NCBI GenBank assembly: GCA_959021945.1
Contig: CAUEYG010000009.1
Coordinates: forward strand, 1 to 13,083
Length of the DNA: 13,083 nt
Origin: an uncultured Eubacteriales bacterium
GTDB taxonomy: Bacteria; Bacillota; Clostridia; Peptostreptococcales; Anaerovoracaceae
Direction of reading: 5' to 3'
Position 1 is the first letter of the stretch; the number at the start of each line of letters is the position of its first letter. The notes below the pieces were generated by a model. The model made no database searches. It saw only the letters and a list, made by a program, of their open reading frames with translations, and had not been told where the DNA came from. Of the stretch, positions 13,083-13,083 are shown in pieces. A program made the translations under genes and the position numbers.

Positions 13083-13083
13083 G

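Noticed and set aside
1..13083. CRISPR array, insertion sequence, prophage or tRNA/rRNA genes
   Set aside because: No regularly spaced repeats, transposase or phage-like protein, terminal repeats, or cloverleaf/rRNA sequence was seen on either strand.

Overview
The window looks like chromosomal DNA from an anaerobic, low-to-mid GC Gram-positive bacterium, most likely a clostridial acetogen or gut Lachnospiraceae-type species. The pointers are strong AGGAGG-type ribosome sites, selenocysteine use, corrinoid methyl transfer, tetrahydrofolate (THF) one-carbon enzymes, a double-cubane iron-sulfur protein, and overall protein style. All thirteen recognisable genes lie on the + strand, closely packed up to about 12.4 kb. 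The species itself cannot be read from the sequence.

Layout. (1) 1-1687 is a selenium block: the C-terminal part of a YedF-like protein, a small DUF3343 (Se/S-carrier-like) protein, and selenophosphate synthetase SelD, itself a selenoprotein with in-frame UGA at 695-697. (2) 1731-8181 is a corrinoid methyltransferase block: two UroD/MtaA-family methyltransferases, a cobalamin-binding corrinoid protein, a double-cubane-cluster protein of the HgdB/FldC/YjiM family, a third UroD/MtaA-family methyltransferase, and a RACE-type ATP-dependent reductive activator of corrinoid proteins. (3) 8182-8391 is a leader with a good promoter, overlapping inverted repeats and a possible 27-codon ORF. (4) 8392-9884 holds FchA and FolD, the THF C1 enzymes. 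(5) 9947-12409 holds an NhaC-family antiporter and an M42 aminopeptidase, closed by a strong intrinsic terminator at 12413-12463. (6) 12464-13083 has no gene but several inverted repeats and, at its right end, a promoter with an operator-like palindrome and two leader hairpins for a gene beyond the window.

How the parts may work together (inference). A UroD/MtaA-family protein would demethylate an unknown methyl donor onto the Co(I) corrinoid protein. RACE would rescue the corrinoid when it oxidises to Co(II). A second UroD-family protein would pass the methyl group on, and the THF enzymes FchA/FolD would handle C1 units. No MtaB-, MttB- or MtrH/MeTr-type gene is present, so the UroD-family proteins may themselves carry out the first transfer, as is known for MtsA (dimethylsulfide) and CmuA (chloromethane). 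The double-cubane protein inside this set and the selenium genes directly upstream are the most unusual parts. FolD lacks the two residues expected for cyclohydrolase activity, which fits its pairing with FchA.
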